A stretch of DNA of 31,348 nucleotides from a virus, in the IMG/VR virus record IMGVR_UViG_3300037882_003902, positions 1-31,348 of that record. The stretch is one strand, 5' to 3'. A program made the position numbers and the translations under genes. Below, piece after piece: positions 1 to 9,401 of the stretch (position 1 is its first letter; every line of letters begins with the position of its first letter). The notes under the pieces are model-generated. The model did not search any database. It saw only the letters and a list, made by a program, of their open reading frames with translations, and was not told the origin of the DNA.

Positions 1-835
1 GACCAGTTTTCTTCCAATATCCCGAAGTAGCAGTAGAAGTATGCTTTTTACCATAAACCAATTGTGCTTCAATAGAAGTGTACAGTTCATTCCACATCTT
101 AGCTTCAGCCATTGGCAGGAAGCGATTGGTTACAGTGGATTTACCGTTTTGGTCAGAGTACATGAAAGACATACCAAGGCGACCTTCTTGTCTCCAAGCT
201 TTGTCAGTAACAGTGTACTTTTGTGCAAACGCACCAAGCTGAGATTCCAGTTTGAATGCAGTTGGGTATTGTTGAGTACCAAACTCGCTATTACCTTCAG
301 AACCAACACTTGTCCATACTTTAGAGAATTCTTTACCAACTTCAAACATAGAAGGTGGGCAGAACAAAGCAGGATTGTCAGTTTGTAATTGAAGAGTGTA
401 GATAGTGCCTGTACCATCAGGAAGTTTGTCTACAACTGCAAGTGGGTATTCATTATCTTCTCCCATTAATACATCAGGACTAGCATAGTAGTCAAGATCA
501 AGTTTAACACGAACAAGAGTTTTGTTGATACCTGGAGTGAGGTTAGATGCTTCTAAGTTAGAAACTACACGAGCAGTTTTTTCTTCAGCTCCTTGCATCA
601 CCCAACGATAGATCTCGTCATCAATTTCAATTGTACGGCTAGCTTTGCCAGCAGTAAGGTTAGTCAAAAGTTTTCCAGTGTACAGATTAGTCTGTGAAGA
701 AAAGATTTGAGTAATTGCGTTTTCAAATACGTGTGGGCGAATATCGTAAGTTGCACCAAGGTATTGAGAATCTACAAAGTTTCCGCCGAAACCATCGTAG
801 CGTTTAATAATAAAACTATTTTGTGGATAAGCCAT
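1..835 (-). CDS. Major capsid protein, crAss-like (partial, C-terminus outside window)
   Basis: Forms the phage head shell. The frame is open from an ATG at 835 to the window edge, giving about 278 residues with no stop. The N-terminus reads MAYPQNSFIIKRYDGFGG and continues through a YDIRPHVFEN segment, the style of crAss-like capsid proteins. The gene lies 6 nt after the scaffold-like gene, downstream of terminase and portal, which is the expected head-gene order. The C-terminal part is missing because the window ends, not because the gene is broken. The family call rests on recognised N-terminal sequence plus gene order. Confidence 0.85.
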   Translation of the reverse strand, partial: MAYPQNSFIIKRYDGFGGNFVDSQYLGATYDIRPHVFENAITQIFSSQTNLYTGKLLTNLTAGKASRTIEIDDEIYRWVMQGAEEKTARVVSNLEASNLTPGINKTLVRVKLDLDYYASPDVLMGEDNEYPLAVVDKLPDGTGTIYTLQLQTDNPALFCPPSMFEVGKEFSKVWTSVGSEGNSEFGTQQYPTAFKLESQLGAFAQKYTVTDKAWRQEGRLGMSFMYSDQNGKSTVTNRFLPMAEAKMWNELYTSIEAQLVYGKKHTSTATSGYWKKTG

Positions 836-841
836 ATATCA

Positions 842-1876
842 TTATTCTTGAATCCATTTTCCCCAATCAAAGTCGTCATTGCCTGAAGGCTTAGTACTTT
901 TTTGGGAAGTAGGATTACGTAGTTTTGAGTCGAACATATCTCGGAAAGATTTTGCCGTCTCGCTTTTGAATTGTTTTTTTAATCTTTCAAAATTAAATCC
1001 ATTACTCTTATCATAGTCAGTCAATATATCTGCTAACTGTATTAAATGTTTTGGATTGTCCATGATACTGTCTAGAGCTAGATTAAACTCTGAAGTATAT
1101 TCATTATTCTGCTTTACAGGAGCCAGCATGAATGCTTTAACGCGATTCTTTCTTGTTGAGTCTTGAAAAGTAGTTTCTATTTCTTGTTCTAGTTGACGGC
1201 GTTCTGCTTCTGCTGCCTGCTTGTTAGCAGTAGTTTGTGCTTCAGCTTCTTGTAGAAGTCTAATTTGTTTATTCCTTTGGTCTTCAGCAATCTCAGTAAT
1301 TGCTTCTTCGGCAGACTCCTTTAAAGCTCCTGTTTTCTCAAGTTTGTCAATTAACCGATCAATCTTTTCATCAGAATAGTTTGAAGTTAATTTCCATTGT
1401 TGTTTAACAATCATTCTTTGAGAAATAGGGTCTTCCAAGTCTACATTTTCAAAATCAATTTCTTGATGTGCTTGTAAGAAATCCTCTAAGCTTTGACCGC
1501 CTTTAAGACCGTAATCAAGAAGTGGTCTAAATCTTTCAGGAAGTGCTTCCCAAAGTTTAGTTTGTGCTTCTTTTATTAAGTTATTTTTAGTCTGATTTAA
1601 TGCTGTTTCAATATCTTCTGGATTACCCGAAAACTCAAAATCCTCATTAGTAGACAATACATTATTTTCCTTTAAGAAGTTGAAGTATCGTACAGCTTCT
1701 TCATCAATTACTATCTCCGGGTCATCTGGAATTGTATCAGGAATAACATCATCTGTTGGAGACTTTGGTGCTGGATCATTAATCGGATCATCCAAGTCAT
1801 CTCCATCAGTATCTACTTTAATATTATTCTGAATATCCTCTTCACTAAACGCGGTAACTAAGTCATCTAAATTCAT
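842..1876 (-). CDS. Putative capsid scaffolding protein
   Basis: 344 residues lying between portal and major capsid genes, where tailed phages usually carry the scaffold or protease. The first 60 residues are very acidic and rich in D, P and I, with a TDGDDLDDP stretch. Residues about 150-235 are charged and Q/E/A-rich, typical of a coiled coil. The protein ends in a short FDWGKWIQE tail, which could be a capsid-docking segment. No protease motif is visible. Function is inferred from position, acidity and coiled-coil content; I do not recognise the family directly. Confidence 0.65.
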   Translation of the reverse strand: MNLDDLVTAFSEEDIQNNIKVDTDGDDLDDPINDPAPKSPTDDVIPDTIPDDPEIVIDEEAVRYFNFLKENNVLSTNEDFEFSGNPEDIETALNQTKNNLIKEAQTKLWEALPERFRPLLDYGLKGGQSLEDFLQAHQEIDFENVDLEDPISQRMIVKQQWKLTSNYSDEKIDRLIDKLEKTGALKESAEEAITEIAEDQRNKQIRLLQEAEAQTTANKQAAEAERRQLEQEIETTFQDSTRKNRVKAFMLAPVKQNNEYTSEFNLALDSIMDNPKHLIQLADILTDYDKSNGFNFERLKKQFKSETAKSFRDMFDSKLRNPTSQKSTKPSGNDDFDWGKWIQE

Positions 1877-1921
1877 ACAAATTTATGTATTTATGTTTTA
1901 AAATGTGAAATTTTTTTGCAT

Positions 1922-4279
1922 TTATTTTTTCGTTTTAATAGCCTTATTTTTTACATCTTTCTCTTTGATGTCTAATTCTCGGTCTTTTAAACGAATTTCT
2001 TCCCTAAATCTTTCTACTTCAAGTTGGTCAGGGAAACCATCTTTATCAATGTCTTGATCTTCTTTAAACTTAAATGAATCAATTTGCGCAATAAGAATCT
2101 TACCTTCAAGCTCCTTATCAAGTTTCTCAAGTTCAAAGTCTTGTTGCTGCTTTTGCATTTCTGCTTGAGCTTGCATCTGAGCTTGTTGGCTACTAGCTGC
2201 AGCTTCTTCTGCACGTTTTTCAGAATCAATAATCTGCTCCTGTAACTCAGTAAGAGAAGTAGTTTTTAACATCCTAATAATATCAGAAAACTTAGCTTTG
2301 TCATTCTGAATAAGAGCTTGAGTCAAGCCTCTTAGTTCTTCAAATGCAAGTGAATCTCTAGTAGATGAAGATACAAAAATACCAAAATCAGAAAAGACAA
2401 AATCATCTTCTGCTAATTCTAATGTTTGTATAGACATATCATCTAATACCATTTGCATAGAAGTTTTCTTTCCTTTAAGAGCATCTACAGCAATCTTTAA
2501 AAATGAATCAAGTATCCTTTCCCACAATCTATCATGTGGTGCTAAGTAAACCTCTGTAATCATAGAACTCATTGCTATAGAGTTTTGAGTATTAGTTACA
2601 GCTTGGTTTGGCATAATCTGTCCTTCCCTCTCTTTAGGAATACCAGCTATATCAGAAATTTGCTGATCTATTGCTTCTAATAAACCAATGTAGTTCATAA
2701 TGTTAGAGGCTGTCGACATGTCAATTCTTCCTCCAACTTTACCTGATCTTTGCCCTGCTCCCGGTTCTTGTGCATTCTGAAGTGAAGAATAGAAATCTAA
2801 ATTCATCTCAGTAAGATAATAAAGAGTTTTTTCTAATCCAATTTTAGGATCTACCATAGATGTATCAAAAGGAAATATTGGTCCTTTATCTTGCGCAATC
2901 ATCTTTTTCATCTTGTGCATGATAGCCATGTACATATGAGCAAATGGACGCATTCTATCCATCAATGAAATAGCAGGAGCATTAGTAGCTGAATACACTA
3001 TACCATGATAACCTAATCTAGTAGAGTATGGATCATCAATAGACCTAAACTGATGTTTCTTTGGTCCTAATCTAACATATACTTTTTCTCCTATCTTAGT
3101 TCCTTCCCATACTTCTTCTACCCATGTCCATCGCAATGAAAATGATATTCCTTCTTGTTCCCAAACATAGTTTTTAAACTTCTTATTGTATCCCATATCC
3201 ACTACTGACACAGTAGCTTCTTTAGGAGTTTTAAAATCTTCAGAAACCATCTCAACAGTCTCATCACCATTCTCATCTATAAAGGTCAAGAATCCAATCT
3301 TCTTTAATGACTTCCATTCTATCCGTTGAATAAGAATAGAGTCAGTAGTATTCTGTTGAAAGTACTGTCCATCTACAGGAGTATTATAGTAACTACTAAA
3401 GTCTACGTGGTCATACTCCATATAACGTTTAGGACCTGATCCTTGAAATATGTTCTTTACTTCAAGAGAAGCAATTTGATCCTCAGTTAAATCTTCATAG
3501 TACTCATCAATCACAGCAGCAATAGGCATATAAAACTTTTCACCAGCTACAATTCCATCTTCTACATACTTAGTATCAGAAGACTTAATATGAAAAAATC
3601 CTAGTGGATTAACCGGTTTAATTTTAGGAATGCCATTATCCTCATAAACGTACGCTATCTCATATGCTGATAATAGTGCATGTTTAAATGTTTCATTCAT
3701 AGTAGTGCTTATATCAAGCAATCTCCTGTAATGTTCAAGTAGCTTGTTCGCAAGAATCTCCTTCCTATGTAAATACTTAGTAGACATATACCTACTGACA
3801 TCCGCAGGATCAATAATCGGATTCATAGAATCTACTAGCTCTTTATCGAATGACTCATTTACATTTGTAATAGCATTCTGAATCTCAGACATTACAAATT
3901 GTTTAATCAAACTATCTTTAAAGGCCAGTTTAGATTTGATTCCATCTCCATTAACTAGCAGTGCCTTGTGTTCAAATGGACGTCTAGATTCTGCAGTTAA
4001 TAGAACATTAATCTTATTAGGAGTTTTGTTGTAAGCCTTTACCTCATCTGCTGCCGCAACATCTAATCCTAATGGATTACATTCTGCTTCAAAGTCTTTC
4101 TGGTTTATAATATTATTGTAGAACATGTAGTTCGATAGCATTCTATTATATTCTGAAGACTTCTGATCTGGTTGTGCTTTTGAAGTAAGGATTACAGAGT
4201 CAATGACGTTTTTAGCCCAACGATAATCGTCTTTGATCTTCTCGTTGTAACTTAGTCTTTGTCTTAAATAATCTTTCAT
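1922..4279 (-). CDS. Portal protein, crAss-like
   Basis: Dodecameric portals form the DNA entry and exit channel at one capsid vertex. This 785-residue protein sits directly after the large terminase and before the scaffold and capsid genes. Its size fits crAss-like portals. The last ~110 residues are a Q/E/K-rich coiled coil. Inside it, residues 743-754 form a perfect EF-hand-type loop (D-x-D-x-D-G-x-x-D-x-x-E). The start at 4279 overlaps the terminase 3' end by 68 bp; the leader just before it is A/T-rich (TATAACAAATA). No internal Met gives a better start, so the overlap looks real. Confidence 0.85.
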   Translation of the reverse strand: MKDYLRQRLSYNEKIKDDYRWAKNVIDSVILTSKAQPDQKSSEYNRMLSNYMFYNNIINQKDFEAECNPLGLDVAAADEVKAYNKTPNKINVLLTAESRRPFEHKALLVNGDGIKSKLAFKDSLIKQFVMSEIQNAITNVNESFDKELVDSMNPIIDPADVSRYMSTKYLHRKEILANKLLEHYRRLLDISTTMNETFKHALLSAYEIAYVYEDNGIPKIKPVNPLGFFHIKSSDTKYVEDGIVAGEKFYMPIAAVIDEYYEDLTEDQIASLEVKNIFQGSGPKRYMEYDHVDFSSYYNTPVDGQYFQQNTTDSILIQRIEWKSLKKIGFLTFIDENGDETVEMVSEDFKTPKEATVSVVDMGYNKKFKNYVWEQEGISFSLRWTWVEEVWEGTKIGEKVYVRLGPKKHQFRSIDDPYSTRLGYHGIVYSATNAPAISLMDRMRPFAHMYMAIMHKMKKMIAQDKGPIFPFDTSMVDPKIGLEKTLYYLTEMNLDFYSSLQNAQEPGAGQRSGKVGGRIDMSTASNIMNYIGLLEAIDQQISDIAGIPKEREGQIMPNQAVTNTQNSIAMSSMITEVYLAPHDRLWERILDSFLKIAVDALKGKKTSMQMVLDDMSIQTLELAEDDFVFSDFGIFVSSSTRDSLAFEELRGLTQALIQNDKAKFSDIIRMLKTTSLTELQEQIIDSEKRAEEAAASSQQAQMQAQAEMQKQQQDFELEKLDKELEGKILIAQIDSFKFKEDQDIDKDGFPDQLEVERFREEIRLKDRELDIKEKDVKNKAIKTKK

Positions 4280-6458
4280 TATTTGTTATAAATTTTTGTA
4301 TATCACTTTCGAGTTGTGACAACCTAGTTATCTCAACTTCACTTTTTGTATTAAATGACAATTCATTAAGACCTATAATACATCCTACCAAAGCCATTAC
4401 ACCATCAAAGTTACCTTTCATATTAAAGGATTTAAGCTGCTGTAATATATATCTGTCAGGTATGAAGTCAAGATTTCTTTTTATAGAGGTTTCTGTAATT
4501 TCTCTTTCTTCCAGTAACCAAGATTTTAAGTACTTAATTGCTTCCCATTTCACCTTATCATTAGACATCGGATAACCATACACAAGTGATTGTGCAGTAT
4601 TGTACGATGCTTTTTTATTCAAAACATAAGTTGGCTGAAGAGCCAACAAATCTAATCTTTTAATTCTCTCAAAATAGTCTTTAGTATTACCTGCTGTATT
4701 CTCGAAGAATATCTTAGCATTACCATAAAATAAAGAAAGCTTATACAATATTTCATTTACTTCATCTATTCCGTAATATGGTCTTCCAACAAAAGAAGCT
4801 ACTATTTCAGAATAACCAATTTGAGAAAAATACTTATTTGTCTTTACTACATATATTGCTGCTAAAGATTCACCAGTATTTGAGTTAGCTTTAAAGGCAT
4901 CATACCCTATAACATATGAATCTTTCTGAATCTTATTATTTATATACTGAGGCATTTCATAGATCACAGTAGCTCCTTCTAATGTATCATTGTTCCAAGG
5001 AAACTTATCAATTGCAATCAATGAATTATCTATCTTATATGAAACTCCTGTATCAGATTCTGGATCAAAATATAGATTAACTTTTTTCTGTCTAGTTTCT
5101 AATATCTTATAATTCTGAATTTCAGTTAACCTATTCTGAATTTCTGCTTGTGGGAAAATTGAAGCTCCCTTAGTGAGGAACATTTCAGAAGGTACTAATG
5201 GACGATACTGAATATGTTTAGAAAGCGCATCTGGATTCTTAGATAAGTTAACACGAAGAGTCATTAAATAGTTTCTAGCTTCTTCAACTTTAGTTATAAA
5301 GTTTGGATCCTTAAAGTTATTAAGTGATTCAAATGCCGGAATAAAAAATGCTATCTTACCAGAATGTTCAAATATATCATCATAATAAAATATATCATAT
5401 TCTTCAGGAGAATAGAACATATCTTGAGAATCTAATGTACCTCCTTCCATATCGCCACCTGTACCCATCATCCATAACATACCAGTCTTCTCGTCACCGT
5501 GCATTAAGTTATCTTTAGTATTGTGATAAACTTGTTTTAATAAGTTAAACAAACCTACTTCTTCTAATACAATAATTAAGTTACGAGCACCTTGGTCAGC
5601 AAATGGATTATCTTTAAAGGATCTATGCTTTATCATAGACTTAGAACCAAATGTTTTCCAACCACCATCAAGCTTCTTTTCATATTCTGCTATAATGTGT
5701 TTACCAACAACAAACGAACCTGAGTATTGTTTAGCAAATGGAGATGGATAATATTTATTCTGCACTATAGTATCCCCCGGTAACAGATCAATCATGTCTT
5801 TTACCTTAGATAGAAGTAGCATGCTCTTTTGAGAGTCTTCAGCTCCTACAGTAATGTCAACAGGGCTGGGAAGTTCATCTTTGTTGTACTCCGCAGCCCC
5901 ATCAAATAAAAATTCTTTAGCAATTAATCCTGCTGCTATATATGATTTACCAGTATCACGAGATCCCATTACAAGACCATTCCACATATTATTAGTGTAT
6001 AGTGCTCTTCCTAATGGGATTTCTGAAAACCTAGATAAATTAGTAATTGGATGCATAAATTGTTTTCGTGCACCCGTCTCATCTAATGTATCTGGAAAAC
6101 GTTCAAATAGAATGTCATCAGTAATAAGCTCATCTAACAATACGTAATTAGATGAATATGTATCATCTAAAGCAAATCCTGAAAAGCCTCTACACGCATT
6201 ATAGTAATGGTGTATCTTCCATTCGAGATCTCGTAAGTTAGGTCTACCGAACTTCTTTATCTTTGAACCTTTTTCATTCTTCCTGATATTGAGTAAATTA
6301 ACATACGCATGTAAAGACGGCATTATATATCTTCCATTTATCCACTTTCCTTCTATTGAAGCTCTAAGCTGGGTCTGCCAGAATTTAACATATTCTAGTG
6401 ACGCAGGGTGGTAATTAGGAATCTCTGTTATAAAGTCTTTATGGTCAGGAAATATCAT
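4212..6458 (-). CDS. Large terminase subunit (TerL)
   Basis: The ATP-driven DNA packaging motor and nuclease. It is 748 residues. The Walker A motif is GSRDTGKS at 165-172 and the Walker B is LIIVLEE at 294-300. The C-terminal RNase-H-like nuclease shows a first acidic residue in VIGYD (D520), a second in KIFFENTAG (E586) and a late D in NFDGVMAL near 695. This is the crAss-like TerL arrangement, longer than T4 gp17 owing to N-terminal sequence. Its start codon touches the GroEL stop at 6458, so the two are probably translationally coupled. Confidence 0.93.
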   Translation of the reverse strand: MIFPDHKDFITEIPNYHPASLEYVKFWQTQLRASIEGKWINGRYIMPSLHAYVNLLNIRKNEKGSKIKKFGRPNLRDLEWKIHHYYNACRGFSGFALDDTYSSNYVLLDELITDDILFERFPDTLDETGARKQFMHPITNLSRFSEIPLGRALYTNNMWNGLVMGSRDTGKSYIAAGLIAKEFLFDGAAEYNKDELPSPVDITVGAEDSQKSMLLLSKVKDMIDLLPGDTIVQNKYYPSPFAKQYSGSFVVGKHIIAEYEKKLDGGWKTFGSKSMIKHRSFKDNPFADQGARNLIIVLEEVGLFNLLKQVYHNTKDNLMHGDEKTGMLWMMGTGGDMEGGTLDSQDMFYSPEEYDIFYYDDIFEHSGKIAFFIPAFESLNNFKDPNFITKVEEARNYLMTLRVNLSKNPDALSKHIQYRPLVPSEMFLTKGASIFPQAEIQNRLTEIQNYKILETRQKKVNLYFDPESDTGVSYKIDNSLIAIDKFPWNNDTLEGATVIYEMPQYINNKIQKDSYVIGYDAFKANSNTGESLAAIYVVKTNKYFSQIGYSEIVASFVGRPYYGIDEVNEILYKLSLFYGNAKIFFENTAGNTKDYFERIKRLDLLALQPTYVLNKKASYNTAQSLVYGYPMSNDKVKWEAIKYLKSWLLEEREITETSIKRNLDFIPDRYILQQLKSFNMKGNFDGVMALVGCIIGLNELSFNTKSEVEITRLSQLESDIQKFITNNERLFKTKTKLQREDQRRLSLG

Positions 6459-8029
6459 TACTGAAACTCTTCAGGATTAGGTGGTGTGTATTTACCATTG
6501 CTATCATATATAGTAACTTCAGATAAGGTCAACATATTAGCAACAGATACAGCGTTTGTAATTGCTTGTTCTACGACAAGAGTTGGATCAATAATACCTG
6601 ACTTAATCAGATCTACATTATACTCGCCTGTAAGAGAGTTAACTGTAATATCAAGATCCTCAGATACACCTGCATTCTTACGTATAAGAAGAGCGGGTGC
6701 TTTAATGGCTTCCAAATATGCATGGTCGATAGGAGAGAAATCTTCTTTAATAGAAGTTGCTAAGATATTGGAAATAGTAACAAGTGCGTGACCTGCTCCT
6801 TCTACATATCCTTTAACAACAGAAGATCGTACTGCACGAATGGCATCATCAATCCTATCTTTTATTTCTTTTGCCTCTGTTTCAGTTGCTGCACCTACAT
6901 AGATCACAGCTACTTTTGAAGCTAGTTTAGCAAGTCTTTCTTGTAACTTCTCGATAATATATGAATGAGTTTCAGTTTCAAGTTTGCCTTTAAGTTCTAG
7001 CATACGTTCTTCAATCTCTGTAGTATCTCCAGCAGGATTAAAGATAGTAGTTTCATTTTGACTTACTACTACTTTAGAACATTTACCAAAACTAGCTGAT
7101 GTTACTGTATTGAGCAAATCACCTGTATTATCAGAAATGTATTTAGCTCCAGTTACTGTTGCTATATCTTGCAACATTTCGTAACGACGTTCGCCATAAG
7201 CAGGAGCTTTAACTACTACTAATGGGAGATTAAACTTAAGTTTATTTACAATTACTACTGAAAGAGCTTGTGCTTCAATCTCATCACATATTACAATAAG
7301 ACCTTTCTGTTCTTTATGTGCAGCTTCCATTGCAGGAATAATCTCATCAGTACCGCGAATCTTTTTATCAGTTACAAGTACATATGGATTTTCTAGTACT
7401 ACAATGTTCTTCTCACGATTGTTTACAAAATAAGGAGATAAAAATCCAGTATTAAAGTTATATCCCTCAATAATCTTTGTATAAGTAGATCCAGTACGGG
7501 AATCCTCTACAGTAATTACTCCATCTTTACCTACTTGGATAAATGCTTCTGAGATAATCTTTCCTAACGCTGGATCATTATTTGCAGATATGGTAGCAAT
7601 TGAAAGAAGCTTATCTTCAGTGAGTGGAGTAGAGAGTTTACTAAGTTCATTGATTGTTAGTGTTAAGTAATTATCAAATGCACGTTTAATATCAATTGGT
7701 GAATATCCAGCATCAATAAGACGCTGAGAAGAATTGATAAGTGCTTGAGCAAGTACGGTAGCTGACGTAGTACCATCACCTGCAATATCTGATGTTTTTG
7801 ATGCTGCCTGTTTTAAAACTTGCGCACCAATATTTTCTATAGGATTAGGCAAAGTAATATACTTTGCTACAGTTACTCCATCTTTAGTGGTAGAGGGTAC
7901 ACCATAAGTATCTATGATTACATTACGACCTTTAGGACCGAGTGTTACTCCAACTGCATTTCCCAAAGTGTTAATTCCTTTAATTAATTCTTCCCTTGCT
8001 TCAGGGTTAAAAGTTACTATTTTAGACAT
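6458..8029 (-). CDS. groEL: Phage-encoded chaperonin GroEL (Hsp60)
   Basis: An ATP-dependent folding chamber. At 523 residues it is almost full length (E. coli GroEL has 548). Motifs are in order: TLGPKGRNV near 29-37, KDGVTVAK with D50 (E. coli D52), GDGTT at 84-88, the apical YGERRYEMLQDIA segment at 279-290, and RIDDAIRAV with D395 (E. coli D398, the hydrolysis residue). The C-terminus lacks the GGM tail and ends NPEEFQ. The catalytic set looks intact, so this should be active. It lies in the head operon five genes from the capsid gene, which suggests capsid or packaging proteins as clients. A GroES-like gene is nearby. Confidence 0.96.
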   Translation of the reverse strand: MSKIVTFNPEAREELIKGINTLGNAVGVTLGPKGRNVIIDTYGVPSTTKDGVTVAKYITLPNPIENIGAQVLKQAASKTSDIAGDGTTSATVLAQALINSSQRLIDAGYSPIDIKRAFDNYLTLTINELSKLSTPLTEDKLLSIATISANNDPALGKIISEAFIQVGKDGVITVEDSRTGSTYTKIIEGYNFNTGFLSPYFVNNREKNIVVLENPYVLVTDKKIRGTDEIIPAMEAAHKEQKGLIVICDEIEAQALSVVIVNKLKFNLPLVVVKAPAYGERRYEMLQDIATVTGAKYISDNTGDLLNTVTSASFGKCSKVVVSQNETTIFNPAGDTTEIEERMLELKGKLETETHSYIIEKLQERLAKLASKVAVIYVGAATETEAKEIKDRIDDAIRAVRSSVVKGYVEGAGHALVTISNILATSIKEDFSPIDHAYLEAIKAPALLIRKNAGVSEDLDITVNSLTGEYNVDLIKSGIIDPTLVVEQAITNAVSVANMLTLSEVTIYDSNGKYTPPNPEEFQ

Positions 8030-8039
8030 ATTATTATTT

Positions 8040-8528
8040 TTAAATTATTCCTCTTTCTACTAATGATTCTTGTACATCACCCATTGTTTTCTGTTCTTGT
8101 TCTTTTAAGAACATAGTTTCAATTTCTTTAAACTGTTTCATCATTGGGTAATTATCTTTCATAATTTTACTGATAGACTCTACTGTATCGCTACGATACT
8201 TTAGTCCATCTAAGTATTCATTCAATTCTAAGAGCTTTGTGTACCAAGTTGATATTAACCTTTCAGCAGGTGTCATAAGACGTTTAATCTTATTAGCAAT
8301 TGTTTTATAATTATCAAAATCAAAGTTCTCATCCTTTAGGTAATCTAGTTTGATAATCTCTTGTTTAGAAATTAAATCTAGATTGAAGAATTGTGAAGTT
8401 GGATAGTGACATAGAAACAAAGCCCACATAATCTCAGAACTAATACCTTGGTCTTTCTCTTCTTTAAATAAGAGTTCTCTTTCTTTATCTATATAAAAAT
8501 CCTCATTAGGATTTAGTGTTATTCTCAT
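8040..8528 (-). CDS. Hypothetical protein of the morphogenesis operon, 162 aa
   Basis: Not recognised. It begins MRITLNPNEDFYIDKE and is acidic and mostly helical in composition, with hydrophobic residues spaced as in a globular protein. No membrane segment or signal peptide is visible. It overlaps the upstream 77-residue gene by 23 bp and ends 10 bp before GroEL, so it is co-transcribed with chaperonin and packaging genes. A structural or head-assembly role is likely from position only. Confidence 0.8.
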   Translation of the reverse strand: MRITLNPNEDFYIDKERELLFKEEKDQGISSEIMWALFLCHYPTSQFFNLDLISKQEIIKLDYLKDENFDFDNYKTIANKIKRLMTPAERLISTWYTKLLELNEYLDGLKYRSDTVESISKIMKDNYPMMKQFKEIETMFLKEQEQKTMGDVQESLVERGII

Positions 8529-8739
8529 TTGATTTCTTAAGTCTTGCGATAGTCTCCAATATAAATGTAAACACCTCTATAAGTAATGCGCGATTCTTAA
8601 TAATCCATACTATAGATGGTTTAATAGGAAGTGTTTTTACTTTAGCGTCAATTGAATCTAATGCTGTTGCGAGAGTTAATGAAGTATTACGATAATACAA
8701 CAACTCTTGTTCTACGATAATGTTTTTCTTACTTTTCAT
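8506..8739 (-). CDS. Hypothetical protein, 77 aa
   Basis: Not recognised. The basic N-terminus (MKSKKN) is followed by a helical region, and residues about 44-66 (IVWIIKNRALLIEVFTFILETIA) are quite hydrophobic, though interrupted by charges. It could be a membrane-associated helix or a packed helical protein. It overlaps the GroES-like gene by 11 bp and the next gene by 23 bp, so it belongs to the head operon. Confidence 0.7.
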   Translation of the reverse strand: MKSKKNIIVEQELLYYRNTSLTLATALDSIDAKVKTLPIKPSIVWIIKNRALLIEVFTFILETIARLKKSNENNTKS

Positions 8740-9103
8740 CTGTTACTACTGCTTCTATAAGGTGATACGGAATTGATACGTGTCCGTCAAATGTTTGAAC
8801 TAATTTTTGGCGATCAAAGTAGAAGTGAAATGCTTTAGAGGATAATACATTATCCGATACATACACCCTAGCTCCTATTTCTAAGTTAAGTCTTTCTTTT
8901 GCTAAATCAGACATAAGAACAATAACACCTTCAAATACATGTTTCTGTGCTGAAGTTCTAGCTTTTACTCTACCTGAGTCTGTCTCATATATAGTTGAGA
9001 GTGGCACTATAAGTCCTGATTCTGTTGTAGTATGTTCTTCTAATTCATCTAATTTAACGACTACTCTATCTCCGAGTAGTTTAATCTTCTTTTGCTGTTC
9101 CAT
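8729..9103 (-). CDS. groES: GroES-like co-chaperonin
   Basis: Caps the GroEL ring. The N-terminal signature KLLGDRVVVKLDELEE (near 8-23) is the GroES start motif. It is followed by a flexible segment with T24-S29 and G30-LIV-P34, which matches the mobile loop carrying the hydrophobic tripeptide that docks onto GroEL. At 124 residues it is larger than bacterial GroES (~97). Extra sequence in the second half (near 78-115) recalls the enlarged T4 gp31 co-chaperonin, which widens the chamber for capsid protein. It overlaps the IHF-like gene by 23 bp. Confidence 0.88.
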   Translation of the reverse strand: MEQQKKIKLLGDRVVVKLDELEEHTTTESGLIVPLSTIYETDSGRVKARTSAQKHVFEGVIVLMSDLAKERLNLEIGARVYVSDNVLSSKAFHFYFDRQKLVQTFDGHVSIPYHLIEAVVTDEK

Positions 9104-9401
9104 ATTTTGTTTTAAATCTACGTTTTAAATCTGCCAATACTAGTATCCTAGTTGGCCATATTTTTCTAAATTGTTCAAATCTTTCTTGTTGTAACAATCT
9201 TTTATAATGCCTGTAAAGGCCAATTCTAGATACCCTAAATACCCCTAAGTAAGTTAATCTTAATCCAGCAGCAGTAGGCGTTGTTAAGAAACTCCTCATA
9301 AACTGGAATATATATTTAACTACATCTTGAATTACTTCTGGCGGGTAGTCTAACTTAGTATTAACCTCTGCTAGTATAGCATCTATTCTTTTATCTGCCA
9401 T
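9081..9401 (-). CDS. IHF/HU-like DNA-binding protein
   Basis: A small basic DNA-bending protein of the HU/IHF fold. An IHF-like subunit is a recurring gene near crAss-like head genes. The 106 residues show the N-terminal helical dimerisation pattern (YPPEVIQDVVKYIFQFMRSFL, about 18-40) followed by GLRLTYLGVFRVSR (near 46-60), the beta-strand signature of the family. The C-terminus is basic (DLKRRFKTKYG). The usual long arm is short or diverged. Possible roles are packaging-site recognition or nucleoid and genome architecture. Confidence 0.78.
   Translation of the reverse strand: MADKRIDAILAEVNTKLDYPPEVIQDVVKYIFQFMRSFLTTPTAAGLRLTYLGVFRVSRIGLYRHYKRLLQQERFEQFRKIWPTRILVLADLKRRFKTKYGTAKED

Noticed and set aside
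41-417. Apparent open frames on both strands at the left edge (41-388 plus, 130-417 minus)
   Set aside because: They lie inside the major capsid protein frame, which is open from 835 to the edge and has recognisable capsid sequence.
2014-2229. 71-codon Lys/Leu-rich minus-strand frame
   Set aside because: Shadow of the low-complexity coiled-coil end of the portal gene in another frame.
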